DNA of 64,000 nucleotides from Pseudomonas libanensis (GCF_001439685.1 NZ_JYLH01000017.1:78356-142355), one strand, 5' to 3'. Shown: positions 43,401 to 52,370, numbered from the stretch's first letter. Notes: generated by a model from the letters alone, not told the origin. A program made the numbers and translations.

Positions 43401-44630
43401 ATGAGCAAGACTTCTCTCGATAAGAGCAAGATCAAGTTCCTTCTTCTGGAAGGCGTCCACCCATCGGCTGTCGACGTTCTGAAAGCCGCCGGGTACACCA
43501 GCATTGAGTACATCACCAGTTCACTGCCGGAAGCCCAGCTCAAGGAAAAGATCGCCGACGCGCACTTTATCGGCATTCGCTCCCGCACTCAGCTGACCGA
43601 AGAGATCTTCGACCACGCCAAGAAACTCGTGGCTGTCGGCTGTTTCTGCATCGGCACCAACCAGGTTGACCTCAACGCAGCGCGCGAGCGCGGCATCGCG
43701 GTGTTCAACGCGCCGTACTCCAACACCCGTTCCGTGGCGGAGCTGGTGTTGGCCGAGGCTATCCTGTTGCTGCGCGGTATCCCCGAGAAGAACGCTTCCT
43801 GTCACCGTGGCGGCTGGATCAAGAGCGCGGCCAACTCCTTCGAGATCCGCGGCAAAAAGCTGGGTATCGTCGGTTACGGTTCGATCGGCACGCAACTGTC
43901 GGTCCTGGCCGAAGGCTTGGGGATGCAGGTGTTCTTCTACGACACCCTGACCAAGCTGCCATTGGGTAATGCCACCCAGGTGTCGAGCCTGACCGAGCTG
44001 TTGGGCATGTCCGACATCGTCACCCTGCACGTTCCGGAAACCGCTGAGACCCAGTGGATGATCGGCGAGAAGGAAATCCGCGCGATCAAGAAAGGCGGGA
44101 TCCTGATCAACGCTGCACGTGGCACCGTGGTCAAGCTGGACGCCCTGGCCGAGGCGATCAAGGACAAGCACCTGATCGGCGCCGCCATCGACGTGTTCCC
44201 GGTGGAGCCGCGCTCCAACGACGACATCTTCGAAAGCCCGTTGCGTGGCCTGGACAACGTGATCCTGACCCCGCACATCGGTGGTTCCACCGCTGAAGCC
44301 CAAGCCAACATCGGCCTGGAAGTCTCGGAAAAGCTGGTCAAGTACAGCGACAACGGCACCTCGGTATCGTCGGTCAACTTCCCCGAAGTGGCCCTGCCGG
44401 CTCACCCGGGCAAGCACCGCCTGCTGCACATCCACCAGAACATTCCGGGCGTGATGATGGAGATCAACAAGGTCTTCGCGGAAAACGGCATCAACATCTC
44501 CGGTCAGTTCCTGCAGACCAACGAGAAGGTTGGCTACGTGGTCATCGATGTCGACGCCGAGTATTCGGACCTGGCGCAAGAGAAGCTGCAGCACATCAAC
44601 GGCACTATCCGTAGCCGCGTATTGTTCTAA
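43401..44630 (+). CDS. serA: D-3-phosphoglycerate dehydrogenase
   Basis: A 409-residue SerA catalysing the first step of serine synthesis. An N-terminal substrate domain, an NAD-binding domain with GYGSIGTQLSVLAE, the catalytic Arg/Glu/His region (NAARGTVVKLDAL ... LTPHIGGSTAEAQ) and a C-terminal ACT domain (about 335-409, serine feedback) are all visible. It is divergent from the D-2-hydroxyglutarate dehydrogenase gene with about 205 bases between them, enough for two facing promoters. A strong terminator follows. Confidence 0.97.
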   Translation: MSKTSLDKSKIKFLLLEGVHPSAVDVLKAAGYTSIEYITSSLPEAQLKEKIADAHFIGIRSRTQLTEEIFDHAKKLVAVGCFCIGTNQVDLNAARERGIAVFNAPYSNTRSVAELVLAEAILLLRGIPEKNASCHRGGWIKSAANSFEIRGKKLGIVGYGSIGTQLSVLAEGLGMQVFFYDTLTKLPLGNATQVSSLTELLGMSDIVTLHVPETAETQWMIGEKEIRAIKKGGILINAARGTVVKLDALAEAIKDKHLIGAAIDVFPVEPRSNDDIFESPLRGLDNVILTPHIGGSTAEAQANIGLEVSEKLVKYSDNGTSVSSVNFPEVALPAHPGKHRLLHIHQNIPGVMMEINKVFAENGINISGQFLQTNEKVGYVVIDVDAEYSDLAQEKLQHINGTIRSRVLF

Positions 44631-44648
44631 GGTTTCAACTGCACCACG

Positions 44649-44680
44649 AAAAAGGGAGCCCCATGGGGCTCCCTTTTTTC
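44649..44680 (+). terminator. Intrinsic terminator, bidirectional, after serA
   Basis: AAAAGGGAGCCCC-AT-GGGGCTCCCTTTT stem with T-runs on both strands, 20 bases after the serA stop. It can serve serA and the convergent DUF4399 gene. Confidence 0.92.
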
Positions 44681-44693
44681 ATCTGAACACATC

Positions 44694-45134
44694 TTACTTA
44701 ACGTTAACCGTGATCACTTTAGAGGCTACAGTCGGGTTGAACTGCATGTGCAGTTTGTCGCCGGCCACCAGCTGCAAGGTGTGCTTGCCTGGGGTGAGGG
44801 TCACTTCAGTCTCGGTCTGGGCCTTGCCGTAATGGATCACAGTGTCGGTGGCCGGGATCGGCAGTTTCGCATCCGGCAGTTCTTTCTGGTCGATCAGCAG
44901 ATGGTGGTGGCCGGTGCCTGGCGCCTGGTCGGTCGCCGGGGCCAGTTTCAGGCCTTCCATGCCGAATTTCACGGTGAAGGTTTTATCGACGGTGGCGCCA
45001 TCTTTCGGCGAGACGATAAACACCTTGGCACCTTCCGGTGGAGCGCTACGCGGGATACCGTCGGCGGCTGTGGCCAACATCGAAGCACCCAGCAACAGGC
45101 TGGCCAGGGTGGCGCGGGATAAAAGGGCTTTCAT
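44694..45134 (-). CDS. DUF4399 periplasmic protein
   Basis: A 146-residue secreted protein with a signal peptide (to about residue 23, MLATAA). The mature part is one DUF4399 domain (KVFIVSPKDGATVDKTFTVKFGMEGLKLAPA ... GTGHHHLLID ... HTLQLVAGDKLHMQF). The GHHHLLID and LHMQF stretches give clustered His and Met, which suggests copper or another metal, but this is inference. ATG 45134 follows GGAGAAG. It is convergent with serA across a shared terminator and divergent from the shortened binding-protein gene. Confidence 0.82.
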   Translation of the reverse strand: MKALLSRATLASLLLGASMLATAADGIPRSAPPEGAKVFIVSPKDGATVDKTFTVKFGMEGLKLAPATDQAPGTGHHHLLIDQKELPDAKLPIPATDTVIHYGKAQTETEVTLTPGKHTLQLVAGDKLHMQFNPTVASKVITVNVK

Positions 45135-45268
45135 TCGCTTCTCCAGTTTTTCGGTGAAATCTGTGGGGTTATGACAACTTCGCGACAAATTGCTGTCCAA
45201 GGCACTCGACACCATAGCAAAGCGATGCTGAACGGCGTCTCGCCCGTACGAATTCTTTAGGAGTGACC

Positions 45269-45763
45269 ATGCGCTTTTCGCCTGGCCTGTTACTTTTGCT
45301 TCCCCTGCTGAGCCCCTTGGCTCACGCCGAACTGATCGACGACGTCAATGATCGCGGTGAACTGCGCATCGCCCTGGAAGCCAACACCGCGCCCTATAAC
45401 TTCAAGGACGGCGACAAACTCACCGGCTTTGAAGTGGAACTGGGTGAGCAACTGGCCAAGGAAATGGACGTACGCCCGTCTTTTATCACCACCGACGACA
45501 GCGACCTGTTGTCAGGTGTGGAAACCGGCAAGTACGACGTGGCTATAAACCATATCGCTATGACTGCCGAACTCAAGGATCGGTTCGATTTCAGCAAGGC
45601 TTATCGCGAGAAGCCGGACCTTGTGATCCCATTCCAGAAAGGCAACCCGGCGTTCAAGAGCAGCCTGGACATGGCCCTGGAGCGGGTTGAGGCGGATGGC
45701 CGCTTGAAGGCGCTGGTGCAGAAGTGGTTTGAAAGCAGTGCACCGATAGTCAAGACACAGTAG
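45269..45763 (+). CDS. Amino-acid-type periplasmic binding protein lacking the second lobe
   Basis: A 164-residue protein with a signal peptide (to about 20, LAHA). The N-terminal lobe of an SBP_bac_3 domain follows (LIDDVNDRGELRIALEANTAPYNF ... LSGVETGKYDVAINHIAMTAELKDRFDFSKAYR). At about residue 115 it jumps straight to the family C-terminal helices (VIPFQKGNPAFKSSLDMALERVEADGRLKALVQKWF). Full-length relatives are about 250-270 residues, so most of lobe II is missing in frame. The ribosome site AGGAG and coding quality look intact. No permease or ATPase gene is adjacent. It may be a decaying remnant or a one-lobe binder; a functional ABC importer is unlikely. Confidence 0.75.
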   Translation: MRFSPGLLLLLPLLSPLAHAELIDDVNDRGELRIALEANTAPYNFKDGDKLTGFEVELGEQLAKEMDVRPSFITTDDSDLLSGVETGKYDVAINHIAMTAELKDRFDFSKAYREKPDLVIPFQKGNPAFKSSLDMALERVEADGRLKALVQKWFESSAPIVKTQ

Positions 45764-45795
45764 GTCATAAGGCTCTGTAGATGGGGGCAGCCTGC

Positions 45796-46437
45796 TCAGA
45801 ACGGCTCGTTACCCCGTCGGCGAAACCAGCCGGTCAACGACAGGCGCTCTCGAGTGGCCGGCAGGACTTCGTGGGGCACTTCGCCCGACAGGAACACCAC
45901 CAGGCAACCGCCAACGGGCACCACGTCGTATTCAACGCCGCCCTTGAGGTACATGCGCAACTGGCCACCGTGTTCGGGCAACCAGGCGTCGTTCAAGTAG
46001 ACCACCGCCGAGACCATGCGCCGGTCATCATCGCGAAAACGGTCCACATGCTTAAGGTAAAAGGCCCCGGGCGGGTACATTGCGAAGTGGCTTTCGAAAT
46101 CTTCCAGGCCCAGGAACAGGCTGCGGTTCATCGCCAGGCGCAGGCCGTCCATCACCGCCATATAGGTGTCGCAGACCGCCGCGTCACCTTCTTCCAGCCA
46201 CTGGATATGGTCACCGCGAATGCCCTCGCGAATCTCCTGGGCCGGCCCGCGCCCCACCGCTGCCGGTGCCAGTTCACCTTCAGCCGCACGTTTATGGCAC
46301 TCAGCAGCGAGTTCCAGGGTCAGAGCCTGGGGCAGGAAGCCATTCTGCTGAGACCAGCCTTTTTCGGCCAGGTCGTCGACGATGCGTTGCAGCAGCGGGT
46401 GATCGAGGGGTATTTGCATGGCGCGCATAGTATCCAT
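45796..46437 (-). CDS. 2-Oxoglutarate/Fe(II)-dependent oxygenase
   Basis: A 213-residue prolyl-4-hydroxylase-like dioxygenase. The double-stranded beta-helix carries the iron triad in LKHVDRFRD (His and Asp) and the distal GEVPHEVLPA (His). The 2OG-binding Arg is in RLSLTGWFRRR. It probably hydroxylates a protein or small molecule; the substrate is unknown. Three in-frame ATGs (46437, 46428, 46419) could be the start; I took the first because AGG lies at a fair distance upstream. It is convergent with the shortened binding-protein gene and divergent from the DUF2059 gene. Confidence 0.85.
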   Translation of the reverse strand: MDTMRAMQIPLDHPLLQRIVDDLAEKGWSQQNGFLPQALTLELAAECHKRAAEGELAPAAVGRGPAQEIREGIRGDHIQWLEEGDAAVCDTYMAVMDGLRLAMNRSLFLGLEDFESHFAMYPPGAFYLKHVDRFRDDDRRMVSAVVYLNDAWLPEHGGQLRMYLKGGVEYDVVPVGGCLVVFLSGEVPHEVLPATRERLSLTGWFRRRGNEPF

Positions 46438-46559
46438 ACGCCTGTGAATCCGACAGAGCCGCTGAGCGTCTGAATACACTTTAGTCAGGTGACTGATAGG
46501 ACTTCTCGACAAATCCTACGCCCGACACGGACAATAGTGGCCGACTGACAGGAGTCCAT

Positions 46560-47312
46560 ATGCGTCGTTTGTTATTTTCCGTGTTGATGCTCTGCGTTTT
46601 GCCCGCGTGGGCAGACGGCTATGACCAGTTATACAAGGTCGCCGGCTGGGCCGAACAACGTGCGCATTTCAATGACGCCCTCAGCGCCGCCCAGCAACGC
46701 TATCGCAATAGTCTGCCGCCAGCGGTGTACCAGGCGCTGGTGGACAACAGCAATAAGCGCTTTGCCGCCCAGGCCATGGACCAGCGTGCCGAGGCGCAAC
46801 TGCGCAAGCACTTGCCCGACCCGAAACCGGCCCTGGAATTTTTCCAATCGCCCCTGGGGCGCAAGATTGTCGCCGCCGAATTGCTGGCTACCCGCCGCGA
46901 CCAGTTGGCGAAGAACGCCCAGGGCCTGCCGAAAATCCAGGCCGAAGCCACCCGCAACCTGATCATCGGCCACCTGGCCCAGGCGCTGCCTGCTCGTGAA
47001 GCCGGGGCGGAAGTCAGCCTGGCGATTGCCGGCGTGGCGGCCGACAGCTTGAGCCAGATGATCCCCGGCCTGCTTGGCGGTGGCCAGGCACAAGGGATGT
47101 TGAATGGGCAGCGCGAGCGGCTGATGCAGCAGATCGACAAGGATTTGAACAACACCTTGCTGTATGTGTACCGGGATCTGTCCGACCCGGAGCTGGAAGA
47201 ATTCGCCACCTTTGCCGAGTCGCCGCAGGGCAAGGCGTATTACCAGGCTGCCCTTGCAGCCATTCGCGCAGGGCTTGCCGTTGGTCAAAGCACCTCAAGC
47301 CTGACGCAGTAA
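46560..47312 (+). CDS. DUF2059 secreted protein
   Basis: A 250-residue protein with a signal peptide (to about 18, PAWA). The helical domain has two related segments, KPALEFFQSPLGRKIVAAELLA (about 92-113) and LEEFATFAESPQGKAYYQAALAA (about 219-241). This duplication is the DUF2059 hallmark (FxxSPxGK). AGGAG lies upstream of the ATG. The function is unknown; the location is periplasmic. A REP pair separates it from the convergent alpha/beta hydrolase gene. Confidence 0.82.
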   Translation: MRRLLFSVLMLCVLPAWADGYDQLYKVAGWAEQRAHFNDALSAAQQRYRNSLPPAVYQALVDNSNKRFAAQAMDQRAEAQLRKHLPDPKPALEFFQSPLGRKIVAAELLATRRDQLAKNAQGLPKIQAEATRNLIIGHLAQALPAREAGAEVSLAIAGVAADSLSQMIPGLLGGGQAQGMLNGQRERLMQQIDKDLNNTLLYVYRDLSDPELEEFATFAESPQGKAYYQAALAAIRAGLAVGQSTSSLTQ

Positions 47313-47316
47313 ACCC

Positions 47317-47391
47317 TGTGGGAGCTGGCTTGCCTGCGATTGCGACCTGTCAGTTACACCGCTATCGCAGGCAAGCCAGCTCCCACATTTG
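47317..47391. repeat. REP pair (REPIN), inward architecture
   Basis: AGCTGGCTTGCCTGCGAT units inverted around about 20 bases, between the convergent DUF2059 and hydrolase genes. Confidence 0.9.
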
Positions 47392-47398
47392 GATTGCG

Positions 47399-48340
47399 TT
47401 ATTTCAGGTGGCTTGTGAGAAAACTGAAGTACTCATTACGAATCTGCGGAATCTCATTGGCCAAGTGATGCCGACCCCGCTTGAGCATCAACACCTCGGG
47501 CCGGTCGAACTTCCCCCGCAGCACCTGCAAATTGTGTTGCCAATCCACCGTCATATCTTCCTCACCCTGCACTATCACCGGTCGCCGTGGGCTGCGTGGC
47601 GCGGCTTCGATGCGTTTGATCCAGCGCGCTAGCGCCCCCACCCAGGCGGTGGGCAATTGGCGGGGCTGAAGCGGATCGGCTTCAAGGAACGGCTTGAACT
47701 CAGGATCGTTGGAGTTATCGCTGAAACGCCGGGCGATGCCTTTGACGAACGGGCGCAGCAGGTAATAGCTGACCTGGGACCAACCCCAGGCCCGCGGCCG
47801 TACCAGTGGCGATAACAAAAAGGTCTTGCCCTGGGCCGGGCTGTCGGCACCGTGGTTGAGCAGGTGATCCACCACAATGGCGCCGCCGGTGCTCTGCCCG
47901 AACAGGTGCCAGGGCTGGGGCAATTGCAAGGCCTTGGCCTCGGCGAACAGCCCCTGCACCACCCGCTGGTATACCGCAAACTCATCGATGCTGGCGCGGG
48001 GACCGCTGGACAAACCGTGGCCCGGCAGGTCGCAGGCAATCACCACGAAGCCCTGATCCAATGCCCAGTCCACCACGTGGCGGTACAGTCCCATGTGGTC
48101 ATAGAAGCCGTGGAACATGAACATCGTCGCCACCGGCGCAGGCGGCCACCACACCTGGGCCACCACTTCGAACCCGTCCACTTCAAAACGCCCCAGGCGA
48201 CTCACGGCCGGCACCTTGCGGGCGGCCAGGTCGAGCCCATAGAAACGTTGGTAGACCCGCGCTTCGGCGCTGAGCGGTTGCGCGTCCACCAACGGCCGCA
48301 AGCTTTCGCGCAGATGATCAGGGTCAAAGGTAACGGGCAT
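47399..48340 (-). CDS. Alpha/beta hydrolase (monoacylglycerol-lipase-like)
   Basis: A 313-residue hydrolase. The nucleophile elbow is FGQSTGGAIV. The early motif MFMFHGFYDHMG (oxyanion region) and IACDLPGHGLSSGPRAS are as in the Hydrolase_4 (serine aminopeptidase S33/monoacylglycerol lipase) group. A late His (RGRHHLANE) and a candidate Asp (EDMTVDW) complete a triad. There is no signal peptide, so it is probably cytoplasmic. It may act on a lysophospholipid or acylglycerol. ATG 48340 has GGAAG upstream. It is divergent from the thioredoxin-like gene. Confidence 0.85.
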   Translation of the reverse strand: MPVTFDPDHLRESLRPLVDAQPLSAEARVYQRFYGLDLAARKVPAVSRLGRFEVDGFEVVAQVWWPPAPVATMFMFHGFYDHMGLYRHVVDWALDQGFVVIACDLPGHGLSSGPRASIDEFAVYQRVVQGLFAEAKALQLPQPWHLFGQSTGGAIVVDHLLNHGADSPAQGKTFLLSPLVRPRAWGWSQVSYYLLRPFVKGIARRFSDNSNDPEFKPFLEADPLQPRQLPTAWVGALARWIKRIEAAPRSPRRPVIVQGEEDMTVDWQHNLQVLRGKFDRPEVLMLKRGRHHLANEIPQIRNEYFSFLTSHLK

Positions 48341-48439
48341 AAAGGCTTCCAGACTGGCGGTGAAGATGAATATCGAGCTGCGATATTCATCTGTCAGGAC
48401 AAGCATGGCAAGCTACGCGACCTGCGAGGATACCTCTGA

Positions 48440-49015
48440 ATGCGACCGCCCTACCGTAATGCCCTGTTCGCCAGTCTGATCCTGGTTATCTGCTCCGGTG
48501 TGCTGTGGGCCGCGTATGACTGGTTCCAAAGCCGCTACTTGCGCACCTTCAGCGAGCACACGGCGGTGTTCTCCGGCGATGCGCTGCAACTGCCTGCCGC
48601 CCTCAGTGGCCCTGGCCCGATTCGCCTGGTGCACTTCTGGGACCCGGCCTGCCCGTGCAATGTCGGCAACCAGCAACACCTGGGCGAGCTGATCGAGCAG
48701 TACGGGCCCCAAGGAGTGGAGTTCTATGCCCTGCAAAAACCCGGCAGCCACGGCCAGTTGCCCGACAACCTGCGCCACATGAAAGTCATCGACGCCCTGC
48801 CCGGCGCCGACCGGATACCCGCCAGCCCTGCAGTGGGGATTTGGGACCGCACAGGCAAGCTGGCCTATTTCGGCCCCTACAGCGAGGGGCTGACCTGCAA
48901 CGCCAGCAACAGTTTTATCGAGCCGATTCTCAAGGCCCTTGGAACCGGACGCGAAGTGAATGCCACTCACACCCTCGCGGTAGGCTGCTATTGTTCGTGG
49001 CCTAAGGATCTGTAG
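48440..49015 (+). CDS. Membrane-anchored thioredoxin-fold protein (DUF6436-like)
   Basis: A 191-residue protein with one N-terminal membrane anchor (about 9-28) and a periplasmic thioredoxin-like domain. LVHFWDPACPCNVGNQQHL is shaped like the thioredoxin active site, but the pair is CPC rather than CxxC. Later patches are GVEFYALQK and PASPAVGIWDRTGKLAYFGPYS. Two additional Cys-rich stretches (LTCNAS and VGCYCSWP) near the C-terminus may bind metal or form disulphides. It may be a copper or disulphide handler. It lies 25 bases upstream of hacB on the same strand, so the two are probably co-transcribed. Confidence 0.75.
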   Translation: MRPPYRNALFASLILVICSGVLWAAYDWFQSRYLRTFSEHTAVFSGDALQLPAALSGPGPIRLVHFWDPACPCNVGNQQHLGELIEQYGPQGVEFYALQKPGSHGQLPDNLRHMKVIDALPGADRIPASPAVGIWDRTGKLAYFGPYSEGLTCNASNSFIEPILKALGTGREVNATHTLAVGCYCSWPKDL

Positions 49016-49040
49016 CCGTCCACTTTGGTAAGGAATGTTC

Positions 49041-51395
49041 ATGAAGCGCGTCTTGCGGGTTTTCGCGGTGCTGATAGTGCTGGTCGCCCTGGGCGCCGGT
49101 TGGTACCTCTACAGCAAGCAACCCACGCGCCAGGGCACGGTAACCCTGGCCCACCTGCAAGGCTCGGTCACGGTGCGCTACGACGATCGTGGCGTGCCGC
49201 ATATCCGCGCCGAGAACGAAGCCGACCTGTACCGCGCCCTGGGCTATGTGCATGCCCAGGACCGCCTGTTCCAGATGGAGATCATGCGGCGCCTGGCCCG
49301 GGGCGAGCTGGCCGAAGCGCTGGGGCCGAAGCTGCTCGAGACCGATAAGCTGTTCCGCAGCCTGCGTATTCGCGAACGCGCCTCGAGCTACGCCGCGCAC
49401 ATGGACCCTGACTCAGCCTCCTCGAAAGCCCTGCAGGCCTACCTGGACGGGATCAACCAATATCAGGCCAGCCATGCCAGCCCCATGGAGTTCGATGTGC
49501 TGGGCATCCCCAAGCGCCCGTTTACCGCCGAAGACAGCATCAGCGTTGCCGGGTACATGGCCTACAGCTTTGCCGCAGCCTTTCGTACCGAACCGGTGCT
49601 GACCTACGTGCGCGACCGGTTGGGCAGCGACTACTTGAAAGTCTTCGACCTCGACTGGCAACCCAAGGGCGCCCTCAACCTGGCGAACGGCGACTGGAAC
49701 ACCCTCGGCGCTATCGCCGCCCTGAGCGAACAGGCCCTGGCCGACAACGGCCTGCCGCAGTTCGAGGGCAGCAATGCCTGGGCCGTCAGCGGCAGCCACA
49801 CCCGTAGCGGCAAACCCCTGCTGGCGGGCGACCCCCATATCCGTTTCTCGGTGCCGTCGGTGTGGTACGAGGCGCAACTGTCAGCGCCCGGTTTTGAGTT
49901 GTATGGCTATCACAACGCGCTGGTGCCGGTGGCGTTCCTGGGGCACAACATGGAGTTTGGCTGGAGCCTGACCATGTTCCAGAACGACGACCTCGACCTG
50001 GTCGCCGAGAAGGTCAACCCGGACAACCCCAACCAGGTCTGGTATCACGGCCAATGGGTCGACATGACCAGCAGCGAGCAGCAGATCCAGGTCAAGGGCC
50101 AGGCGCCGGTGCCCCTCATCCTGCGCCGCTCGCCCCACGGTCCGATCATCAATGACGTGCTCGGCGAGAACGCCGGCAGCACGCCGATTGCCATGTGGTG
50201 GGCGTTCCTCGACAGCGAGAACCCGATCCTCGAAGGCTTCTACCAGCTCAACCGCGCCGATACCCTGGCCAAGGCACGTGCCGCTGCGGCCAAGGTCTCG
50301 GCACCGGGCCTCAACATCATATGGGCCAATGCCAAGGGCGATATCGGCTGGTGGGCGGCGGCGCAGTTGCCGATGCGCCCGGCGGGGGTCAACCCGGCGT
50401 TCATCCTCGATGGCAGTACCGCCCAGGCCGACAAGCTGGGCTTCTACCCCTTCAGTGCCAACCCCCAGGAAGAAAACCCGCCGCGTGGTTATGTGGTGTC
50501 GGCCAATGCGCAGCCGGCCTCCCCTACCGGCATGGAAATTCCCGGCTATTACAACTTGGCCGACCGTGGCCAGCAGCTGAACGCGCAATTGAGCGACAAG
50601 AGCGTGAAGTGGGATGTGACCAACAGCCAGGCCCTGCAACTGGGCACCACCACCGCCTATGGCCCGCGCCTGCTGGCGCCGTTGTTGCCGGTGCTGCGGG
50701 AAGTGGTCAAGGACCCGGCAGAGTTGAAGCTGGTGGAACAACTGGCCAACTGGAAAGGCGATTACCCGCTGGACTCCACCAGCGCCACGCTGTTCAACCA
50801 GTTGCTGTTCAACCTCGCCGACGCGACCTTCCACCCGAAACTGGGCGACACGCTGTTCAAGACCCTGCTCGGCACCCGTGTGATCGACGCCGCCTTGCCA
50901 CGCCTGGCCGCATCGGCAGACTCACCCTGGTGGAACGGCAATCGGGCCGACACCGTCAAGCTCGCCTGGGACAACAGCCTGGCCCACCTCAAGGCTACGT
51001 TCGGCGATGACCCGGCGCAGTGGCAGTGGGGCAAGGCGCACATCTTGACCCACGGCCATCCGCTGGGCCTGCAAAAACCCCTGGATAAAATCTTCAACGT
51101 CGGCCCGTTCCCGGCACCGGGCAGCCACGAAGTGCCGAACAACCAGACCGCCCCGATTGGCCCGGCACCTTGGCCGGTGACTTATGGGCCGTCAACGCGA
51201 CGCCTGATCGACTTCGCCGACCCGACCCACGCCCTCACCATCAACCCGGTGGGGCAAAGCGGTGTGCCCTTTGATACGCACTATGGCGACCAGGCGCAGA
51301 GCTATATCGAGGGCAGGTATGAGCAGGCGCATTTCAATGACGAGGAAGTGACGGCGAATACCCGCGGTATCCTCAAGCTGCTACCTGCCAGATAG
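49041..51395 (+). CDS. hacB: Penicillin-acylase-family AHL acylase (HacB-like)
   Basis: A 784-residue Ntn-hydrolase made as a precursor. A membrane anchor/signal (about 5-24) is followed by the alpha-chain (VTVRYDDRGVPHIRAENEADLYRALGYVHAQDRLFQME). The beta-chain begins at the catalytic Ser-244 in FEGSNAWAVSG, exposed by self-cleavage after Gly-243. Position beside the spu genes matches P. aeruginosa hacB (PA0305), which degrades long-chain acyl-homoserine lactones. A role in quorum quenching or in hydrolysing other amides is likely. I chose ATG 49041 (AAGGA 7 bases upstream); an ATG two codons earlier overlaps the ribosome site. Confidence 0.88.
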   Translation: MKRVLRVFAVLIVLVALGAGWYLYSKQPTRQGTVTLAHLQGSVTVRYDDRGVPHIRAENEADLYRALGYVHAQDRLFQMEIMRRLARGELAEALGPKLLETDKLFRSLRIRERASSYAAHMDPDSASSKALQAYLDGINQYQASHASPMEFDVLGIPKRPFTAEDSISVAGYMAYSFAAAFRTEPVLTYVRDRLGSDYLKVFDLDWQPKGALNLANGDWNTLGAIAALSEQALADNGLPQFEGSNAWAVSGSHTRSGKPLLAGDPHIRFSVPSVWYEAQLSAPGFELYGYHNALVPVAFLGHNMEFGWSLTMFQNDDLDLVAEKVNPDNPNQVWYHGQWVDMTSSEQQIQVKGQAPVPLILRRSPHGPIINDVLGENAGSTPIAMWWAFLDSENPILEGFYQLNRADTLAKARAAAAKVSAPGLNIIWANAKGDIGWWAAAQLPMRPAGVNPAFILDGSTAQADKLGFYPFSANPQEENPPRGYVVSANAQPASPTGMEIPGYYNLADRGQQLNAQLSDKSVKWDVTNSQALQLGTTTAYGPRLLAPLLPVLREVVKDPAELKLVEQLANWKGDYPLDSTSATLFNQLLFNLADATFHPKLGDTLFKTLLGTRVIDAALPRLAASADSPWWNGNRADTVKLAWDNSLAHLKATFGDDPAQWQWGKAHILTHGHPLGLQKPLDKIFNVGPFPAPGSHEVPNNQTAPIGPAPWPVTYGPSTRRLIDFADPTHALTINPVGQSGVPFDTHYGDQAQSYIEGRYEQAHFNDEEVTANTRGILKLLPAR

Positions 51396-51404
51396 ACATG
51401 ATCG

Positions 51405-52370
51405 CTACACGGGTGCGGCAAAATTAATCCTGAACTGTTGCGGCGTGACGCCCAGCCGGCGGTTGAACACACTGCGCATGTGCTGGGCGTCGCGAAAGCC
51501 GCATTGATAGGCAACAGTTTTAAGCGGTGCGTGGCTGCTTTCAAGCATCACCCGCGCCGCATCCACTCGCGCGCGCTCGACAAATTCCGCTGGCGTAATC
51601 CGCGCTTCTCGGGCGAACACCCGGGAGAAATTGCGCGCACTCATATTGGCGGCCTTGGCCAAGTCGGCGATGGTCAAGTCTCCCGTCAAATTGGCCAGCA
51701 CGTACAGTTGCACCAGCGCCACCGCCGAGGTGGTTTCGGCATGGGGCGTGAGGAACGGGCTGAACTGCGATTGCCCGCCCGAGCGTTGGGTGAACACCAC
51801 CAGGCGCTTGGCCACGCTCAGGGCCACTTCCGGACCGTGATCCTGGGCCAGCAAGTACAACGACAGGTCGATACCTGCCGTGACCCCGGCGGAGGTGTAG
51901 AGCTTGCCGTCCTGTACATAGAGACGGTCGGCTTCGACCCGGGCCGAGGGGCACAGGCGTGCCAGGCTGGCGGCATCGTTCCAATGGGTAGTGACGGTCT
52001 TGCCGTCCAGCAGACCTGCACGGGCCAGCATGAAGGCGCCATTGCAGATCGAGCCAAAACGCTGCGCCTTCGCGGCGGCCGCGCGCAGCCAGGCGTCAAA
52101 CTCAGGGCCGAAATCTTCGAAGGGTAACTGCGGGCCACCGGCGACCAGCAACAGGTCGTAGGGTTGCCGGGCTTCGCTGTAGTGCTTGTGGGCCTGCAAT
52201 GACAAACCGTTGGAGGCCGCCATGGCGCCGTGGCCGAAGCCGAGTACTTCCAGCCGATAGTGATCCTCGGGCGCCAGGAAGCGGTTGGCCTCGCAGAACA
52301 CATCCATCGGCCCGGTCACGTCCAGCGACTGGACACCGGGGAAGATCAGGATGGCGACGGTTTTGCCCAT
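51405..52370 (-). CDS. GlxA-family regulator (DJ-1/PfpI domain plus AraC DNA-binding domain)
   Basis: A 321-residue regulator. The N-terminal DJ-1/PfpI-like domain (about 1-185, VAILIFPGVQSLDVTGPMDVF ... FGSICNGAFMLARAG with a nucleophile-elbow Cys) probably senses a small ligand. The C-terminal AraC domain (about 215-318) has two helix-turn-helix motifs (LTIADLAKAANMSARNFSRVF and APLKTVAYQCGFRDAQHMRSVF). I chose ATG 52370, the family start; the longer frame would read through a REP unit. It is divergent from the HD-domain gene, a likely target. No inducer can be named. Confidence 0.88.
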   Translation of the reverse strand: MGKTVAILIFPGVQSLDVTGPMDVFCEANRFLAPEDHYRLEVLGFGHGAMAASNGLSLQAHKHYSEARQPYDLLLVAGGPQLPFEDFGPEFDAWLRAAAAKAQRFGSICNGAFMLARAGLLDGKTVTTHWNDAASLARLCPSARVEADRLYVQDGKLYTSAGVTAGIDLSLYLLAQDHGPEVALSVAKRLVVFTQRSGGQSQFSPFLTPHAETTSAVALVQLYVLANLTGDLTIADLAKAANMSARNFSRVFAREARITPAEFVERARVDAARVMLESSHAPLKTVAYQCGFRDAQHMRSVFNRRLGVTPQQFRINFAAPV

